DNA of 64,000 nucleotides from Curvibacter microcysteis (GCF_028649455.1 NZ_JAQSIO010000001.1:868001-932000); one strand, 5' to 3'. Numbered from the stretch's first letter, positions 18,261-27,337 are shown. Translations and numbers: made by a program. The notes: a model not told the origin generated them from the letters alone.

Positions 18261-19181
18261 TCAAACCATGGGTGGCCAGACGCTGGCCAGAGCAGTCAAG
18301 GCGCTGCTGACCAACGGATCGGCTCGTCGTCCCGGCGCGAACAAGAAACCCAATTCACATTCCAGTTGCACCATGTCAGCGATCACCAAGCCACGGGCCT
18401 GGCTTTCGCGGATGGCAATCGAATCACGCACCAGGCTCAAACCCACGCCCGAACGGACCAGATCCAGCATGGTCGCCTCTTGGTCGACCAAGGCCACGCG
18501 GCGCGGCTCCAGTCCGCTCAACGAGCCCGGCCCAAAGACCTGGGCCTGCAAACGGTGGTGCACCGAGGCAGTGGGCGTGGCCAGCCACGGCAGGGCCGCC
18601 AAGCCCTTCCAGTCACGCCCCAGCACCTGCGGACCCCAGCCCGCTGGCGCCAACACCCGGTAGCTGAAACGGGTCAGGCGCAGGCGGGCCAGCGTCCCGT
18701 CATCCGAGGCCCCCGGAACATCCAGGTCAAAGCCCACGTCCAGCGCCTGGCGCGCCACATCGGTCCGGACATCACCGCTCATGGCCTGGCGCAGCTCGGT
18801 GTGGATCTGCGGTGCCGTCTCGGTCAGGGCTTTCAGGAAGGCCCCCAGCCGGGTGAACTCGGGGTCGAGGATGGTGCCAATGCGCAAGGTGCCGCGCACC
18901 GTGCTCTGCAAACGCTGCACGGCCTGGGCAAAGTCCTGCAAGCCGCCCAAGGCTCGTTCGGCCTGCGGCAGCAAGGCGGCACCATCGGGCGTCAAGGCCA
19001 GGCCGTGCGGGGTGCGGGTGAACAAGGTCAATCCAGTGGCCTGGGCCAAGCCCTTGAGCTGCAGGCTGACCGCGGGTTGGGACAGGTGCAAGCGCTCGGC
19101 GGCACGCGACACATTGCCTTCGCGCGCCACGGTCAAAAAAGCTTTCAGCACCTGGGGGTCGGGGAGAGGCGGTAAGGACAC
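18261..19181 (-). CDS. LysR family transcriptional regulator
   Basis: A 306-residue regulator with the LysR winged helix at residues about 8-67 (VLKAFLTVAREGNVSRAAERL, LSQPAVSLQLKGL) and the substrate-binding domain after residue 95. It starts with GTG; AGGG lies about 8 nt upstream. It is divergent from the GMC oxidoreductase gene, the usual arrangement for a LysR protein and its target. Confidence 0.94.
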   Translation of the reverse strand: MSLPPLPDPQVLKAFLTVAREGNVSRAAERLHLSQPAVSLQLKGLAQATGLTLFTRTPHGLALTPDGAALLPQAERALGGLQDFAQAVQRLQSTVRGTLRIGTILDPEFTRLGAFLKALTETAPQIHTELRQAMSGDVRTDVARQALDVGFDLDVPGASDDGTLARLRLTRFSYRVLAPAGWGPQVLGRDWKGLAALPWLATPTASVHHRLQAQVFGPGSLSGLEPRRVALVDQEATMLDLVRSGVGLSLVRDSIAIRESQARGLVIADMVQLECELGFLFAPGRRADPLVSSALTALASVWPPMV

Positions 19182-19328
19182 AACAAGCCCTAGAGGTATT
19201 TGACTTGTTTATAAGACAGTTTTGAAGAAATCATTGGATCGCTCGGCTCAAGTCGCGCAAACTGCCGCCCAAGCCCCCCACCTCGCGATGAGGTGAGCAA
19301 ATAAAACCGAGCCCCTGGAGACCGCCCG

Positions 19329-21062
19329 ATGAGCCCCACACCGCCCCCAGCGCACGAACCCGCCAGCGACACGCGCTTCGACTACATCGTGATCGGCGGC
19401 GGCACCGCCGGGGCCTTGATGGCCAACCGCCTGAGCGCCCTGCCGGGCAAGCGGGTGCTGCTGATCGAGGCCGGCCGGCGCGACGACTACCACTGGATCC
19501 ACATCCCCGTGGGCTACCTGTACTGCATTGGCAACCCCCGCACCGACTGGCTCTACCAAACCGAAGCCGCCGCCGGCCTGAACGGACGCACCCTGCGCTA
19601 CCCGCGTGGCAAGACCCTGGGCGGCTGCAGCAGCATCAACGGCATGATTTACATGCGCGGCCAAGCGCGCGACTACGCGCAGTGGGCCGAGCTGACCGGT
19701 GACGACAGCTGGCGTTGGGACCAGGTCCTGCCCCAGTTCATGAAGCACGAAGACCACTGGAAGCTCGACACGCCAGGCCAGGCGCCCGACGGCTTTGCCC
19801 AATGGCATGGCCACCGCAGCCAGGGCAGCACCGGTGAATGGCGGGTCGAAAAGCAGCGCCTGCGCTGGGACGTGCTGGACGCCTTTGCCCAAGCCGCACA
19901 AGAAGCGGGCGTGCCGGCCAGCGACGACTTCAACCAGGGCAGCAACGAAGGCGTGGGCTACTTCGAAGTGAACCAAAAAAGCGGCTGGCGCTGGAACACA
20001 GCCAAGGCTTTTCTGCGCCCGACCTGCTATGGCCGCGCCAACTTTGAAATGTGGACCAGCGCCCAGGTCGCCCGCCTGCTGATCGAGCCCCAGGCCGACG
20101 GCAGCCGCCGCTGCACCGGCGTGCAGGTCTGGACCGGCAGCGAGATGGTCAATGCCCATGCCAACACCGAAGTGCTGCTGTGCGCGGGCAGCATTGGCAG
20201 CCCGCAGATTCTGCAGCTGTCGGGCATCGGCCCGGCCGATCTGCTGCACGCCCGCGGCATCCAACCCGTGATCGACCTGCCCGGCGTGGGCCAAAACCTG
20301 CAAGACCATTTGCAGATCCGCACCGTGTACAAAGTGGAAGGCGTGAAGACGCTCAACACCCTGGCCAACAGCCTCTGGGGCAAGGCCATGATCGGTCTGG
20401 AATACGCGCTCAAGCGCAGCGGCCCCATGAGCATGGCCCCCAGCCAGCTCGGCGCTTTCACGCGCAGCCGCCCCGATCTGGCCCACCCCAACCTGCAGTA
20501 CCACGTCCAGCCCCTGAGCCTGGACGCTTTTGGCGAGCCACTGCACAACTTCAACGCCTTCACCGCCAGCGTCTGCAACCTCAACCCCAGCAGCCGGGGC
20601 ACGGTGCAGATCAAGAGCCCGCGCTTTGAAGACGCGCCGGCCATCGCGCCCAACTACCTGAGCACCGACGACGACCGCCAGGTGGCCGTCGACAGCCTGC
20701 GCCTGACCCGGCGCATCGTGGCCCAGCCCGCCTTGGCCCGCTACCGCCCCGAAGAATTCAAGCCCGGGCCGCAATACCAGGAAGACGCCGAACTGGCGCG
20801 CCTGGCCGGCGACATCGCCACCACCATCTTTCACCCGGTGGGCACCACCAAAATGGGCCGCTCCGACGACCCCATGGCGGTGCTGGACTCGCGCCTGCGC
20901 CTGTTCGACGGTGCAGGCGAGGCCGGTCAGCCGCGCCGCACTGTGGCCGGGCTGCGCGTGGTGGACGCGGGCGCCATGCCCACCATCACCAGTGGCAACA
21001 CCAACAGCCCGACGCTGATGATGGCCGAACGGGTGGCGGCCTGGATCACCGCAGCGGCCTGA
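19329..21062 (+). CDS. GMC family FAD-dependent oxidoreductase
   Basis: A 577-residue flavoenzyme. The FAD-binding motif VIGGGTAGALMANRL is near residue 20, GKTLGGCSSINGMIYMRG near 97, and GIGPADLL about 310. The C-terminal active site region has HPVGTTKMG and DAGAMPTITSGNTNSPTLM. GMC enzymes oxidise alcohols such as choline or long-chain and polyethylene glycol alcohols; the substrate cannot be told apart here. No membrane anchor or signal peptide is seen. The divergent LysR gene is the likely regulator. Confidence 0.94.
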   Translation: MSPTPPPAHEPASDTRFDYIVIGGGTAGALMANRLSALPGKRVLLIEAGRRDDYHWIHIPVGYLYCIGNPRTDWLYQTEAAAGLNGRTLRYPRGKTLGGCSSINGMIYMRGQARDYAQWAELTGDDSWRWDQVLPQFMKHEDHWKLDTPGQAPDGFAQWHGHRSQGSTGEWRVEKQRLRWDVLDAFAQAAQEAGVPASDDFNQGSNEGVGYFEVNQKSGWRWNTAKAFLRPTCYGRANFEMWTSAQVARLLIEPQADGSRRCTGVQVWTGSEMVNAHANTEVLLCAGSIGSPQILQLSGIGPADLLHARGIQPVIDLPGVGQNLQDHLQIRTVYKVEGVKTLNTLANSLWGKAMIGLEYALKRSGPMSMAPSQLGAFTRSRPDLAHPNLQYHVQPLSLDAFGEPLHNFNAFTASVCNLNPSSRGTVQIKSPRFEDAPAIAPNYLSTDDDRQVAVDSLRLTRRIVAQPALARYRPEEFKPGPQYQEDAELARLAGDIATTIFHPVGTTKMGRSDDPMAVLDSRLRLFDGAGEAGQPRRTVAGLRVVDAGAMPTITSGNTNSPTLMMAERVAAWITAAA

Positions 21063-21075
21063 GCCCAGCTCAGCG

Positions 21076-21396
21076 TCAGCGCAAACCGCCGATGTAGCGC
21101 GGCGCATCGGGCTCGGGCCCGGCGGGGTCCATGCGGCCCGGCACGGGTGCTGGGGGCGCGACCACGCCCGGCACGCTGCGCAGCGGCGCCATGTTCCAGG
21201 CGGCGGCCAGCTTGTCGGCCCATTCGGCCACGTCGGCATGACCGCCCTCGGCTGCGGCCTGACGCGCCAGGCGCACCATGGCCGCCGCGTACTCGGCATT
21301 GCCCGCCATCCATTCGGTGTCGGTCACCCGGCCCACCTTGCGGCGCAGCAGCACATGCAGGTGGGCGGCAATGGCCAATTTTTCGCTGGGCAACAT
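21076..21396 (-). CDS. conserved hypothetical small protein
   Basis: A 106-residue soluble protein that starts LPSEKLAIAAHLHVLLRRKVGRVTDTEWM and ends in a Pro-rich tail (GVVAPPAPVPGRMDPAGPEP). CGGAGAAAG precedes the ATG at 21396. The helical N-terminal two thirds look like a folded domain; I do not recognise the family. It lies between the convergent GMC gene and amtB, 40 nt after amtB on the same strand, so it is probably in the amtB transcript. Confidence 0.7.
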   Translation of the reverse strand: MLPSEKLAIAAHLHVLLRRKVGRVTDTEWMAGNAEYAAAMVRLARQAAAEGGHADVAEWADKLAAAWNMAPLRSVPGVVAPPAPVPGRMDPAGPEPDAPRYIGGLR

Positions 21397-21436
21397 GGAC
21401 ACTTTCTCCGGTTCAATCAAGGGGCGCGACGCAAGC

Positions 21437-22774
21437 TCAAGAGCCCAGGTGCTCGCGGTGCTGGGCCTGGTCCAGACCCAGCTGCTCGCTGGCCTCATCG
21501 ACCCGCAAGCCCACCATGAAATGGGCAAACTTCAGCGCGAGCCAAGTGCCGACCGCGCTGTAGGCCATGACCGCCACGGCCCCCAAAGCCTGCACCACCC
21601 AGTGCCCGGAAGCGCCTCCGATCAAAGGATTGGCCAGCCAGCCCGTCAGCAAGCTGCCGACCAGCCCACCCACGCCGTGCACGCCAAAGACATCGAGCGA
21701 ATCGTCCGCGCGCAGCCAACGCTTGAGCCCCGTAGCCCCCCAGTAGCAGGCCAGGCCGGCGACCGCCCCAATCAAGGCCGCCGAGGCCGGGCTGACATAG
21801 CCCGAGGCCGGCGTCACCGCCACCAGGCCAGCCACCACGCCCGAGCACAGGCCCAGCAGCGAAGGCCGGCGCCGACGCACCCATTCGCCGAACATCCAGG
21901 CCAGGGCCCCGGTGGCTGCCGCCAAATGGGTGCACAGCAGGGCCAGACCGGCCCGACCGTCGGCCGCCACGGCCGAGCCCGCATTGAAGCCAAACCAACC
22001 CACCCACAGCAAGCCCGTACCCGCCATCGTCAGGCCCAGGTTGTAGGGCTCGAAGGGCTCGCGCCCGTAACCCTGGCGGGGACCCAGCACATAGGCACAC
22101 ACCAGGCCCGCCACGCCGGCGTTGATGTGCACCACCGCCCCCCCGGCAAAGTCCAAAGCGCCCAGACGGGCCAGCCAGCCCCCGGGCTCCCACACCCAGT
22201 GCGCCACGGGGGCATAGACCAACAGCGACCACAGGCCGGTGAACCACAGCAGGGCTGAAAAGCGCATGCGCTCCACCAGCGCCCCCACCACCAGGGCGGG
22301 CGTGATGATGGCAAAGGTCAGCTGGAACATGGCGTACACCGACTCGGGCACATTGGGCGCAATGTGGCTGACGGCCACCTGGGCACTGCCCTTGAGGTAG
22401 TCCATGCCGGCAAAACCAGCCCGACTCAGTGAACCGATCCAGGGGCTGCCTGGCGTGAACGCCAGCGAATAGCCCAGCGCAAACCACAGCAGGCTGACCA
22501 GGGCCGCCACCGCCACCAGGCTGGCCAAGGTGTTGATCACGTTCTTGCGCCGCACCATGCCGGCGTAGAACAGCGCCAAGCCAGGCAAGGTCATCATGAG
22601 CACCAGCGCGGTGGCGCTGAGCATCCAGGCCGTGTCCGCCGCCTGCAAAGAGGCCTCGGGCACCAGGCCCGGCTGGGTCAAGGGAGCGCTCACCTGGGCC
22701 GCCAAAGGACCCACGGCCCCCAGCAGCGCCAGACCCCCCACCCGCCGAAGTCCCTTGCGCCTTGGAAATGTCAT
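21437..22774 (-). CDS. amtB: ammonium transporter AmtB
   Basis: A 445-residue Amt channel with a signal peptide followed by eleven helices. Family signatures: TAWMLSATALVLMMTLPGLALFYAGMVRRKN, the pore His motifs in VVHINAGVAGLV and VFGVHGVGGLVG, and the Phe gate region. The C-terminal GlnK-contact tail keeps GLDQAQH but lacks the usual EHGE-AY end. No glnK lies next to it. The ATG at 22774 follows GGAG; a longer frame would add ten residues. The promoter looks sigma-54 dependent, so nitrogen control by NtrC is likely. Confidence 0.95.
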   Translation of the reverse strand: MTFPRRKGLRRVGGLALLGAVGPLAAQVSAPLTQPGLVPEASLQAADTAWMLSATALVLMMTLPGLALFYAGMVRRKNVINTLASLVAVAALVSLLWFALGYSLAFTPGSPWIGSLSRAGFAGMDYLKGSAQVAVSHIAPNVPESVYAMFQLTFAIITPALVVGALVERMRFSALLWFTGLWSLLVYAPVAHWVWEPGGWLARLGALDFAGGAVVHINAGVAGLVCAYVLGPRQGYGREPFEPYNLGLTMAGTGLLWVGWFGFNAGSAVAADGRAGLALLCTHLAAATGALAWMFGEWVRRRRPSLLGLCSGVVAGLVAVTPASGYVSPASAALIGAVAGLACYWGATGLKRWLRADDSLDVFGVHGVGGLVGSLLTGWLANPLIGGASGHWVVQALGAVAVMAYSAVGTWLALKFAHFMVGLRVDEASEQLGLDQAQHREHLGS

Positions 22775-22808
22775 GTCGTCTCCATCCATGTCAGTCATAC
22801 CCAACTGG

Positions 22809-22824
22809 TGCAGGACTCATGCCA
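22809..22824 (-). promoter_or_regulatory. sigma-54 promoter of amtB
   Basis: On the minus strand TGGCATGAGTCCTGCA fits TGGCACG-N4-TTGCA at 10 of 12 fixed positions, with GG and GC exactly 12 nt apart. It predicts a start near 22798 and a 24-nt leader carrying GGAG. Confidence 0.72.
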
Positions 22825-22876
22825 GGGCAGCTCCGCGCTGCGCACGCCCGGGGGCAGGGGGGAGGGAAACCCCCAA

Positions 22877-22912
22877 TGCACCGAAATGAATCGCCGCGTT
22901 ACATTTCATGCA
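22877..22912. promoter_or_regulatory. inverted repeat, possible NtrC enhancer for amtB
   Basis: TGCACCGAAATG (22877-22888) is mirrored by CATTTC-A-TGCA (22902-22912). Both ends carry TGCA half-sites reminiscent of the NtrC consensus (TGCAC...GTGCA). It lies about 80-115 bp upstream of the predicted amtB start, a usual enhancer distance. Confidence 0.4.
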
Positions 22913-23018
22913 CTCGCAACGGGCCTCAGCTGCCCGGCAGGGCGGGGGATCGAGGAGACAAATTACTCAGAATCAGAACGATTTCTGGACGGTGCTCGAA
23001 GAAGCTGCCGCTACCTGA
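22908..23018 (+). CDS. candidate 36-residue small protein
   Basis: A frame from ATG 22908 to TGA 23018 ends 3 nt before a strong plus-strand terminator. Within it a GAGGAG (22952-22957) precedes an ATT codon at 22962, after which the residues ITQNQNDFWTVLEEAAAT look more protein-like than the Gly/Arg-rich first half. No start has both a good ribosome binding site and a usual start codon. The unit may instead be a non-coding RNA. Confidence 0.25.
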   Translation: MHSQRASAARQGGGSRRQITQNQNDFWTVLEEAAAT

Positions 23019-23021
23019 CAA

Positions 23022-23046
23022 AGGCGCCCATCTGGGCGCCTTTTTT
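23022..23046 (+). terminator. strong plus-strand terminator without an obvious gene
   Basis: AGGCGCCC (23022-23029) pairs with GGGCGCCT (23034-23041) across a 4-nt loop, followed by TTTTT. The orientation is rightward, yet amtB to the left is on the minus strand, so it ends an unassigned plus-strand transcript starting in about 22.88-22.96 kb, or insulates the TSUP gene. Confidence 0.85.
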
Positions 23047-23120
23047 CTTTGTGGCAAGCGATTCCCGAAGGACAGCCCCTGCACCAGGCCCGTCCCGGAC
23101 CGGATGCGACAATCCCGCCC

Positions 23121-23879
23121 ATGGACTTTGTACTCGTTTCGCTGGCCTCGCTGCTGGCTGGTTTTATCGATTCGATCGTGGGCGGCGGCGGCCTGGTGCT
23201 GGTGCCCGCCCTGTTTGCGACCTACCCCACCACCCACCCGGCCACCCTGTTTGGCGTGAACAAAAGTGCCTCTATTTGGGGCACGGCCATGGCCACCTGG
23301 CAATACCAACGCCGGGTGTCGCTGCGCTGGGGCACCTTGCTGCCGGCGGCGGCGGCAGGCTTCATTGGGGCGGGATCAGGCGCCTGGGCTGTGACGGTCG
23401 TGTCGCCCAACTTCTTGCGCCAATTGCTGCCCTTGATCCTGCTGGGCGTGCTGGCTTACACCCTGGCCAAGAAAGAACTGGGGCAAGTCCACCAGCCGCG
23501 TTTCCAGGGCCGCGCCGAGGTGCTGGCCGCCAGCACCGTGGGCCTGGGCATTGGCTTTTACGACGGATTTTTCGGGCCGGGCACGGGCAGTTTCTTTGTC
23601 TTTTTGCTGGTGCGCTGGCTGGGCTACGACTTTTTGAACGCCTCGGCGTCGGCCAAGCTGCTCAACACGGCCACCAACCTGGCAGCGTTGATCCTGTTCA
23701 GCCTCAAGGGCCATGTCTGGTGGCACTTTGCCCTGCCGCTGGCGGTGGCCAATGTGCTGGGCAGCGTGCTGGGCACGCGCATGGCGCTCAAACATGGTGC
23801 GGGGTTTGTGCGCTGGGTCTTCATCGCCGTGGTATCGGCGCTGATCCTGAAGACGGGCTACGACGCCTTCTTGCGCTGA
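23121..23879 (+). CDS. TSUP (TauE/SafE) family permease
   Basis: A 252-residue protein with seven to eight helices and the two TSUP half-motifs: LAGFIDSIVGGGGLVLVPAL and GIGFYDGFFGPGTGSFFVF. NKSASIWGT is also typical. Members export sulfite, sulfonates or other small organic anions at the inner membrane; the substrate is unknown. A GACAAT hexamer (23108-23113) ends 7 nt before the ATG and no Shine-Dalgarno is present, suggesting a leaderless mRNA. It converges on mrdA with a 13-bp gap. Confidence 0.93.
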   Translation: MDFVLVSLASLLAGFIDSIVGGGGLVLVPALFATYPTTHPATLFGVNKSASIWGTAMATWQYQRRVSLRWGTLLPAAAAGFIGAGSGAWAVTVVSPNFLRQLLPLILLGVLAYTLAKKELGQVHQPRFQGRAEVLAASTVGLGIGFYDGFFGPGTGSFFVFLLVRWLGYDFLNASASAKLLNTATNLAALILFSLKGHVWWHFALPLAVANVLGSVLGTRMALKHGAGFVRWVFIAVVSALILKTGYDAFLR

Positions 23880-23892
23880 GCGCGCACGGGCC

Positions 23893-25875
23893 TCAGCGGC
23901 CGCTGGGGCGGGCGGGCAACTGGCCCTGCGCCAGGTCGGGCAGGCCCGGCACTTCGGACACCTTGCGCGGCGTGCCCAGGGGCAGTTGGGCCTGCCCGAC
24001 CTGCACCGCGGCCATGTCTTGTTCGCTGGGGTATTGCTGCAGCAGCCAGTAGTCAAAAACGCGCCGTGCAATGGGGGCCGCGGCGGCCCCACCAAAACCG
24101 GCGTTCTCGACCACCATGGCCAAGGCGATCTTGGGCGCGTCGGCCGGGGCAAATGCCATGTACAGCGCGTGGTCACGGTTGCGCTCGGACATCTTGGCCG
24201 CGTCGTACTTTTCGTTTTGCTTGATCGTCACCACCTGGGCGGTACCGGTCTTGCCCGCCGCCACATAGCCCGCAGCACGGAAGCTGGCCGCGCCGGTGCC
24301 TTCCACGTTCACGCCCACCAGGGCGTTGTTGATGACGGCGATGTTGCTGGCCTTGGCAATCTGCTCGGCCTTGATTTCACGCAGGGTGTCGCGCGACTCG
24401 CGGCTCACCACATCCACCACCTGCTTGACCAGGTGGGGCTTCATCTTCACGCCGTTGTTGGCCAACACGCTGGTGGCCAGGGCCAGTTGCAGCATGGTGA
24501 AGTTGTTGTAGCCCTGGCCGATGCCCAGCGAGATGGTCTCGCCCGCGTACCAGCGCTTTTGCTCGGGGCGCTTGTACGCGTTGCGCTTCCACTCGGTGGA
24601 AGGCAGGATCCCGCGCACCTCGCCAAAGATGTCAATGCCCGTCAGCGCACCAAAGCCGAACTTCTGCAACTCGTCATGGATCAGGTCCACGCCCATGTCG
24701 TTGGCCAACATATAGTAGTAGGTGTCGCACGACTGGACGATGGACTTGTACATGTCCACCGTGCCGTGGCCGCCTTCCTTGTCATCACGGAAGCGGTGGT
24801 TGCCAAACATGAAAAACCCCGGGTCGCTGATCGACTGCTGCGGGGTGCGCTTGCCTGTTTCCAAGGCAGCCAAGGCCATGAAGGGCTTGTAGGTGGAGCC
24901 CGGCGGGTAGGTGCCGCGCAGGGCGCGGTTGAGCAGGGGCTTGTCTGGCGACTCGTTGAGCGCCTGCCAGTTCTCCTGGTCGATGCCGTCCACGAACAGG
25001 TTGGGGTCAAAAGTGGGCTTGCTGACAAAGGCCAGTACCTCACCGGTCTTGGGGTCCATGGCCACCATGGCACCACGGCGGTCGCCAAACAGGTCTTCCA
25101 CCAGCTTTTGCAGCTTGATGTCGATGGACAGCATGACCGTGTTGCCAGGCGTGGCCGGGTGGCTGGCCAGGCGGCGCACGGCGCGGCCGCCAGCGGAGGT
25201 CTCCATCTGTTCCACACCGGTGACGCCGTGCAACTGACGCTCAAAACTCTGCTCGACACCCAGTTTGCCGATGTACTCGGTGCCCCGGTAATTGCTCTCG
25301 TCGTCAGAGTCCTGGATGTCTTCTTTTTCTTTTTGGTTGATGCGGCCGATGTAGCCAATCACATGGCTGGCCAGCGGACCAAACGGGTAGTTGCGAAACA
25401 GGCGCGCCTTGATCTCCACACCGGGGAAGCGAAAGCGCTGCGCCGCAAAGCGCGCCACTTCTTCGTCTGACAAGCGGGTGCGGATGGGCAGGGACTCAAA
25501 GCTCTTGGACTCGTCCACCAGCTTCTTGAAGCGCCGGCGGTCACGCGCCTGGATGTCGACCACCCCAGCCAAGCCGTCGATGACTTCATCCAACGGCCCC
25601 GCCTTCGAGGGCGTGATCTCCAAGGTGTAGGCCGAGTAGTTGGTCGCCAGCACCACACCATTGCGGTCCACGATCAAGCCCCGGTTGGGCACGATGGGCA
25701 CCACCGCCGTGCGGTTGTTCTCGGCCTGCTCGGCCAGGTCTTGGTGGCGCACGACCTGCAGGTAGACCAGGCGCGACGCCAAGAGCACAAAGCAAAACAG
25801 CACCAGCAGGCCCGCCACCACCACGCGGGTGCGGAAGCGCCACAGGTCGACCTCGACGTTGCGCAGTTCGGTCAT
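23893..25875 (-). CDS. mrdA: Penicillin-binding protein 2
   Basis: A 660-residue transpeptidase that cross-links peptidoglycan during cell elongation. One N-terminal membrane anchor (about residues 18-38) is followed by the PBP dimerisation domain and the transpeptidase domain: PPGSTYKPF with nucleophile Ser327 and Lys330, SCDTYYYML as the second motif, and GKTGTAQ as the third. The tail is Pro-rich. Its ATG overlaps the mreD stop by 4 nt. The partner glycosyltransferase rodA, which follows mrdA in many relatives, is not here. Confidence 0.96.
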   Translation of the reverse strand: MTELRNVEVDLWRFRTRVVVAGLLVLFCFVLLASRLVYLQVVRHQDLAEQAENNRTAVVPIVPNRGLIVDRNGVVLATNYSAYTLEITPSKAGPLDEVIDGLAGVVDIQARDRRRFKKLVDESKSFESLPIRTRLSDEEVARFAAQRFRFPGVEIKARLFRNYPFGPLASHVIGYIGRINQKEKEDIQDSDDESNYRGTEYIGKLGVEQSFERQLHGVTGVEQMETSAGGRAVRRLASHPATPGNTVMLSIDIKLQKLVEDLFGDRRGAMVAMDPKTGEVLAFVSKPTFDPNLFVDGIDQENWQALNESPDKPLLNRALRGTYPPGSTYKPFMALAALETGKRTPQQSISDPGFFMFGNHRFRDDKEGGHGTVDMYKSIVQSCDTYYYMLANDMGVDLIHDELQKFGFGALTGIDIFGEVRGILPSTEWKRNAYKRPEQKRWYAGETISLGIGQGYNNFTMLQLALATSVLANNGVKMKPHLVKQVVDVVSRESRDTLREIKAEQIAKASNIAVINNALVGVNVEGTGAASFRAAGYVAAGKTGTAQVVTIKQNEKYDAAKMSERNRDHALYMAFAPADAPKIALAMVVENAGFGGAAAAPIARRVFDYWLLQQYPSEQDMAAVQVGQAQLPLGTPRKVSEVPGLPDLAQGQLPARPSGR

Positions 25876-26393
25876 AGCGGCCGGTTTTCGTCCCGATCAG
25901 GCGGACGCCGCTGTGGGGCCAGCAAGACCCAGGACACCAGCGGCCACAACGCCACCTCCAGCCCAGCGGCCAGCAAGAACCAGAAGCCTGGGAAGATGCC
26001 GCCCAGTGCCACCCGCAACAGCACCTCCAGCACATGCGCGGCCAGGAACAGCGGCAGGACCTGCAAGGTCTGCGAGGCCACGCTGAACCACAGCAAACGA
26101 CGCTGCATCATCAAGAACAAGAAGGACATGCCGCAGTAAGCCAAGGCATGCTGGCCCAACAAGGCCGATTGGTGCACGTCCATGATCAGGCCGAACACAA
26201 AGGCCGCGCCAATGCCCACCCGCGCGGGCTGGTGCACGGACCAGAACATCATCAGCACCAGCAGCACATCGGGCATGCCGGGCATGCGCCCCAGGGGCAG
26301 CATGTTGACCATCAAGGCCACCAAGAGCGAGCCCCAAATGAACACCGGGTTGGCGGGCAGCAGCAGCTGCTGCCCACTGGCTTTGCCGATCAT
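25872..26393 (-). CDS. mreD: rod shape-determining protein MreD
   Basis: A 173-residue inner-membrane protein with five to six helices. LPLGRMPGMPDVLLVLMMFWSVHQPARVGIG and GLIMDVHQSALLGQHALAY match MreD of betaproteobacteria. It is part of the MreBCD-PBP2 elongation complex. Its ends overlap mreC and mrdA by 4 nt each, so translation is coupled. Confidence 0.95.
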   Translation of the reverse strand: MIGKASGQQLLLPANPVFIWGSLLVALMVNMLPLGRMPGMPDVLLVLMMFWSVHQPARVGIGAAFVFGLIMDVHQSALLGQHALAYCGMSFLFLMMQRRLLWFSVASQTLQVLPLFLAAHVLEVLLRVALGGIFPGFWFLLAAGLEVALWPLVSWVLLAPQRRPPDRDENRPL

Positions 26394-27307
26394 TTGCGGC
26401 CTCCCTTGCGACCCGAGGCCATCGGCTCGGGCTGGGGTCGGGGCGGCACTTGACCGCCCAAAGGATTGAGCACCATCACATGGCGCGAGGCGGCCACCAG
26501 GCCCAAGGGCAGGCAGTGGATGCGCGCAAAGGCCGAGTCGGCACGGCGCTCCACCTTGTCCACGCGGGCCACCGGCAAGCCCGGCGGGTAGACGCCATCC
26601 ACACCGCTGGTGGACAGCAAATCGCCGGCCTGCACATCGGCGTTGGCGGGCATGTAGCGCAACTCCAGCCCGCCGCCACCTGCCAACGGATCGCCATAGG
26701 CCACGCTGCGCGCGCCGGTGCGGGTGTTCAACACGGGAATGGCAAAGTCGCGGTCGACCACCAGGGTCACCTCGGACAGCAGCGGGTCCACGCGCGTGAC
26801 CTGGCCCAGCACCCCGGCTTCATCGATCACCGGCGAGCCCAGGGCCACGCCCTTGAGTTGACCGCGGTCGATGACGATGCGGCGGGTGTAGGGATCGGGT
26901 GCGTCGTAGAGCACCTCAGCCGCCTGGCCTTCCGCCTTGAAGCGTTCGCTCAGCGCCAGCAACTCGCGCAAGCGGGCGTTCTCCTGCAGCAATTGCTCAA
27001 CCTGGTTGGCGCGTTGCGACTGCTGCGCCAAACTGCGCCGCGCGTCCTGCTCGATTTGCTGGGCCGCATGCAGGGACTCGAAGTACTCGCCCGCGTTCTG
27101 GGCGGCCCGCACGGGCTGCAGCACCACCCATTGCAAAGGGTAAAGCGCGGTGTCCACCAGACCGCGCAGCGGCTGGGTGATGTGGAAGCGCACATCCGCC
27201 ACCATCAGGAACAGCGACAAGGCGCTGAAAAACAGCAGCCGGGACAAGGCCGACGGCCCCTGCCTGAAAAACGGGGGGGGGTTGCGATCCAGGGTTCCCA
27301 GAGGCAT
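26390..27307 (-). CDS. mreC: rod shape-determining protein MreC
   Basis: A 305-residue periplasmic scaffold anchored by one N-terminal helix (SRLLFFSALSLFLMVADV). A coiled coil follows (about residues 65-115: EQDARRSLAQQSQRANQVEQ), then the two beta domains (VIDRGQLKGVALGSPVIDEAGVLGQVTRV). It joins MreB filaments to PBP2. An intrinsic terminator lies between mreB and this gene, so its expression is probably lower than mreB's. Confidence 0.95.
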   Translation of the reverse strand: MPLGTLDRNPPPFFRQGPSALSRLLFFSALSLFLMVADVRFHITQPLRGLVDTALYPLQWVVLQPVRAAQNAGEYFESLHAAQQIEQDARRSLAQQSQRANQVEQLLQENARLRELLALSERFKAEGQAAEVLYDAPDPYTRRIVIDRGQLKGVALGSPVIDEAGVLGQVTRVDPLLSEVTLVVDRDFAIPVLNTRTGARSVAYGDPLAGGGGLELRYMPANADVQAGDLLSTSGVDGVYPPGLPVARVDKVERRADSAFARIHCLPLGLVAASRHVMVLNPLGGQVPPRPQPEPMASGRKGGRK

Positions 27308-27337
27308 GTGGAGCTTGAACCAGGTTCACCAGAATTG

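Noticed and set aside
19248-21299. Long open minus-strand frame opposite the GMC oxidoreductase gene
   Set aside because: It mirrors the GC-rich codon pattern of the plus-strand gene, has no ribosome binding site or domain, and the plus strand carries clear FAD motifs.
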